From: VRUE01 sp963716735
GTDB lineage: Bacteria; Actinomycetota; Thermoleophilia; Solirubrobacterales; 70-9
Length of the DNA: 64,000 nt
Direction: 5' to 3'
NCBI GenBank assembly: GCA_963716735.1
Contig: OY970321.1
Location: 806,001-870,000 of the forward strand
Below: more notes on this DNA, generated by a model
Database searches by the model: none
Told to the model about the DNA's origin: nothing
Seen by the model: only the letters and a program-made list of their open reading frames with translations
DNA letters: not shown here
How positions within the stretch are numbered: the first letter of the stretch is position 1

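Overview
The window looks like a chromosomal piece of a high-GC actinobacterium. The evidence is the strong GC bias in third codon positions, the trigger factor / ClpP / ClpX / ValRS / FolC gene order, an HU protein, a CtaG-type oxidase assembly factor and a GH15 enzyme. Class Thermoleophilia (Solirubrobacterales) is my best guess; this is inference from gene style, not a search result. I saw no tRNA, rRNA, CRISPR array, transposase or phage gene.

Positions 1-16172 are a housekeeping block, mostly on the minus strand. Read in the direction of transcription, the minus-strand order is CtaG, a membrane protein fused to a spermidine-synthase-like domain, a 37-aa protein, trigger factor (tig), clpP, a secreted M23 peptidase, a flavin monooxygenase, HU, a coiled-coil protein, then clpX, valS, folC, a 40-aa membrane protein and a truncated membrane protein at the edge. 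A GNAT acetyltransferase lies on the plus strand beside clpX. The plus strand also carries a GH15 glycoside hydrolase, an ArsR-like winged-helix protein and a 96-aa protein. Several starts are unusual: TTG for clpX, GTG for valS, an apparent CTG for the M23 peptidase, and no usual start codon for folC.

Positions 16179-64000 hold the 3' part of a modular type I polyketide synthase (PKS) operon on the minus strand. The first gene enters from beyond the right edge and contributes at least 11,954 codons with seven modules (here named a to g; a lacks the start of its KS). It overlaps by one base with a second gene of 3,719 aa carrying two modules (h, i) and a terminal thioesterase. One base later follows an alpha/beta hydrolase. 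All nine AT domains carry malonyl-CoA signatures (GHSIGE, HAFH), and all KRs keep Ser/Tyr/Asn and look B-type. Modules b, d and g have a DH that lacks its second half including the catalytic Asp, and module e alone has an ER. The predicted chain pattern from a to i is C=C, OH, C=C, OH, CH2, C=C, OH, C=C, C=C, then release by the thioesterase. That gives an unbranched, malonate-only polyol/polyene acid or macrolactone with a conjugated dienoyl end.

The main finding is evolutionary. The modules fall into two lineages in their DH-KR-ACP halves, while the KS-AT halves are homogenised across both. Modules b and g share a KS-AT segment of 2,732 bp that appears identical, 26,199 bp apart and in frame. 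Loading module, regulators, transporters and tailoring genes of the cluster must lie beyond the right edge.
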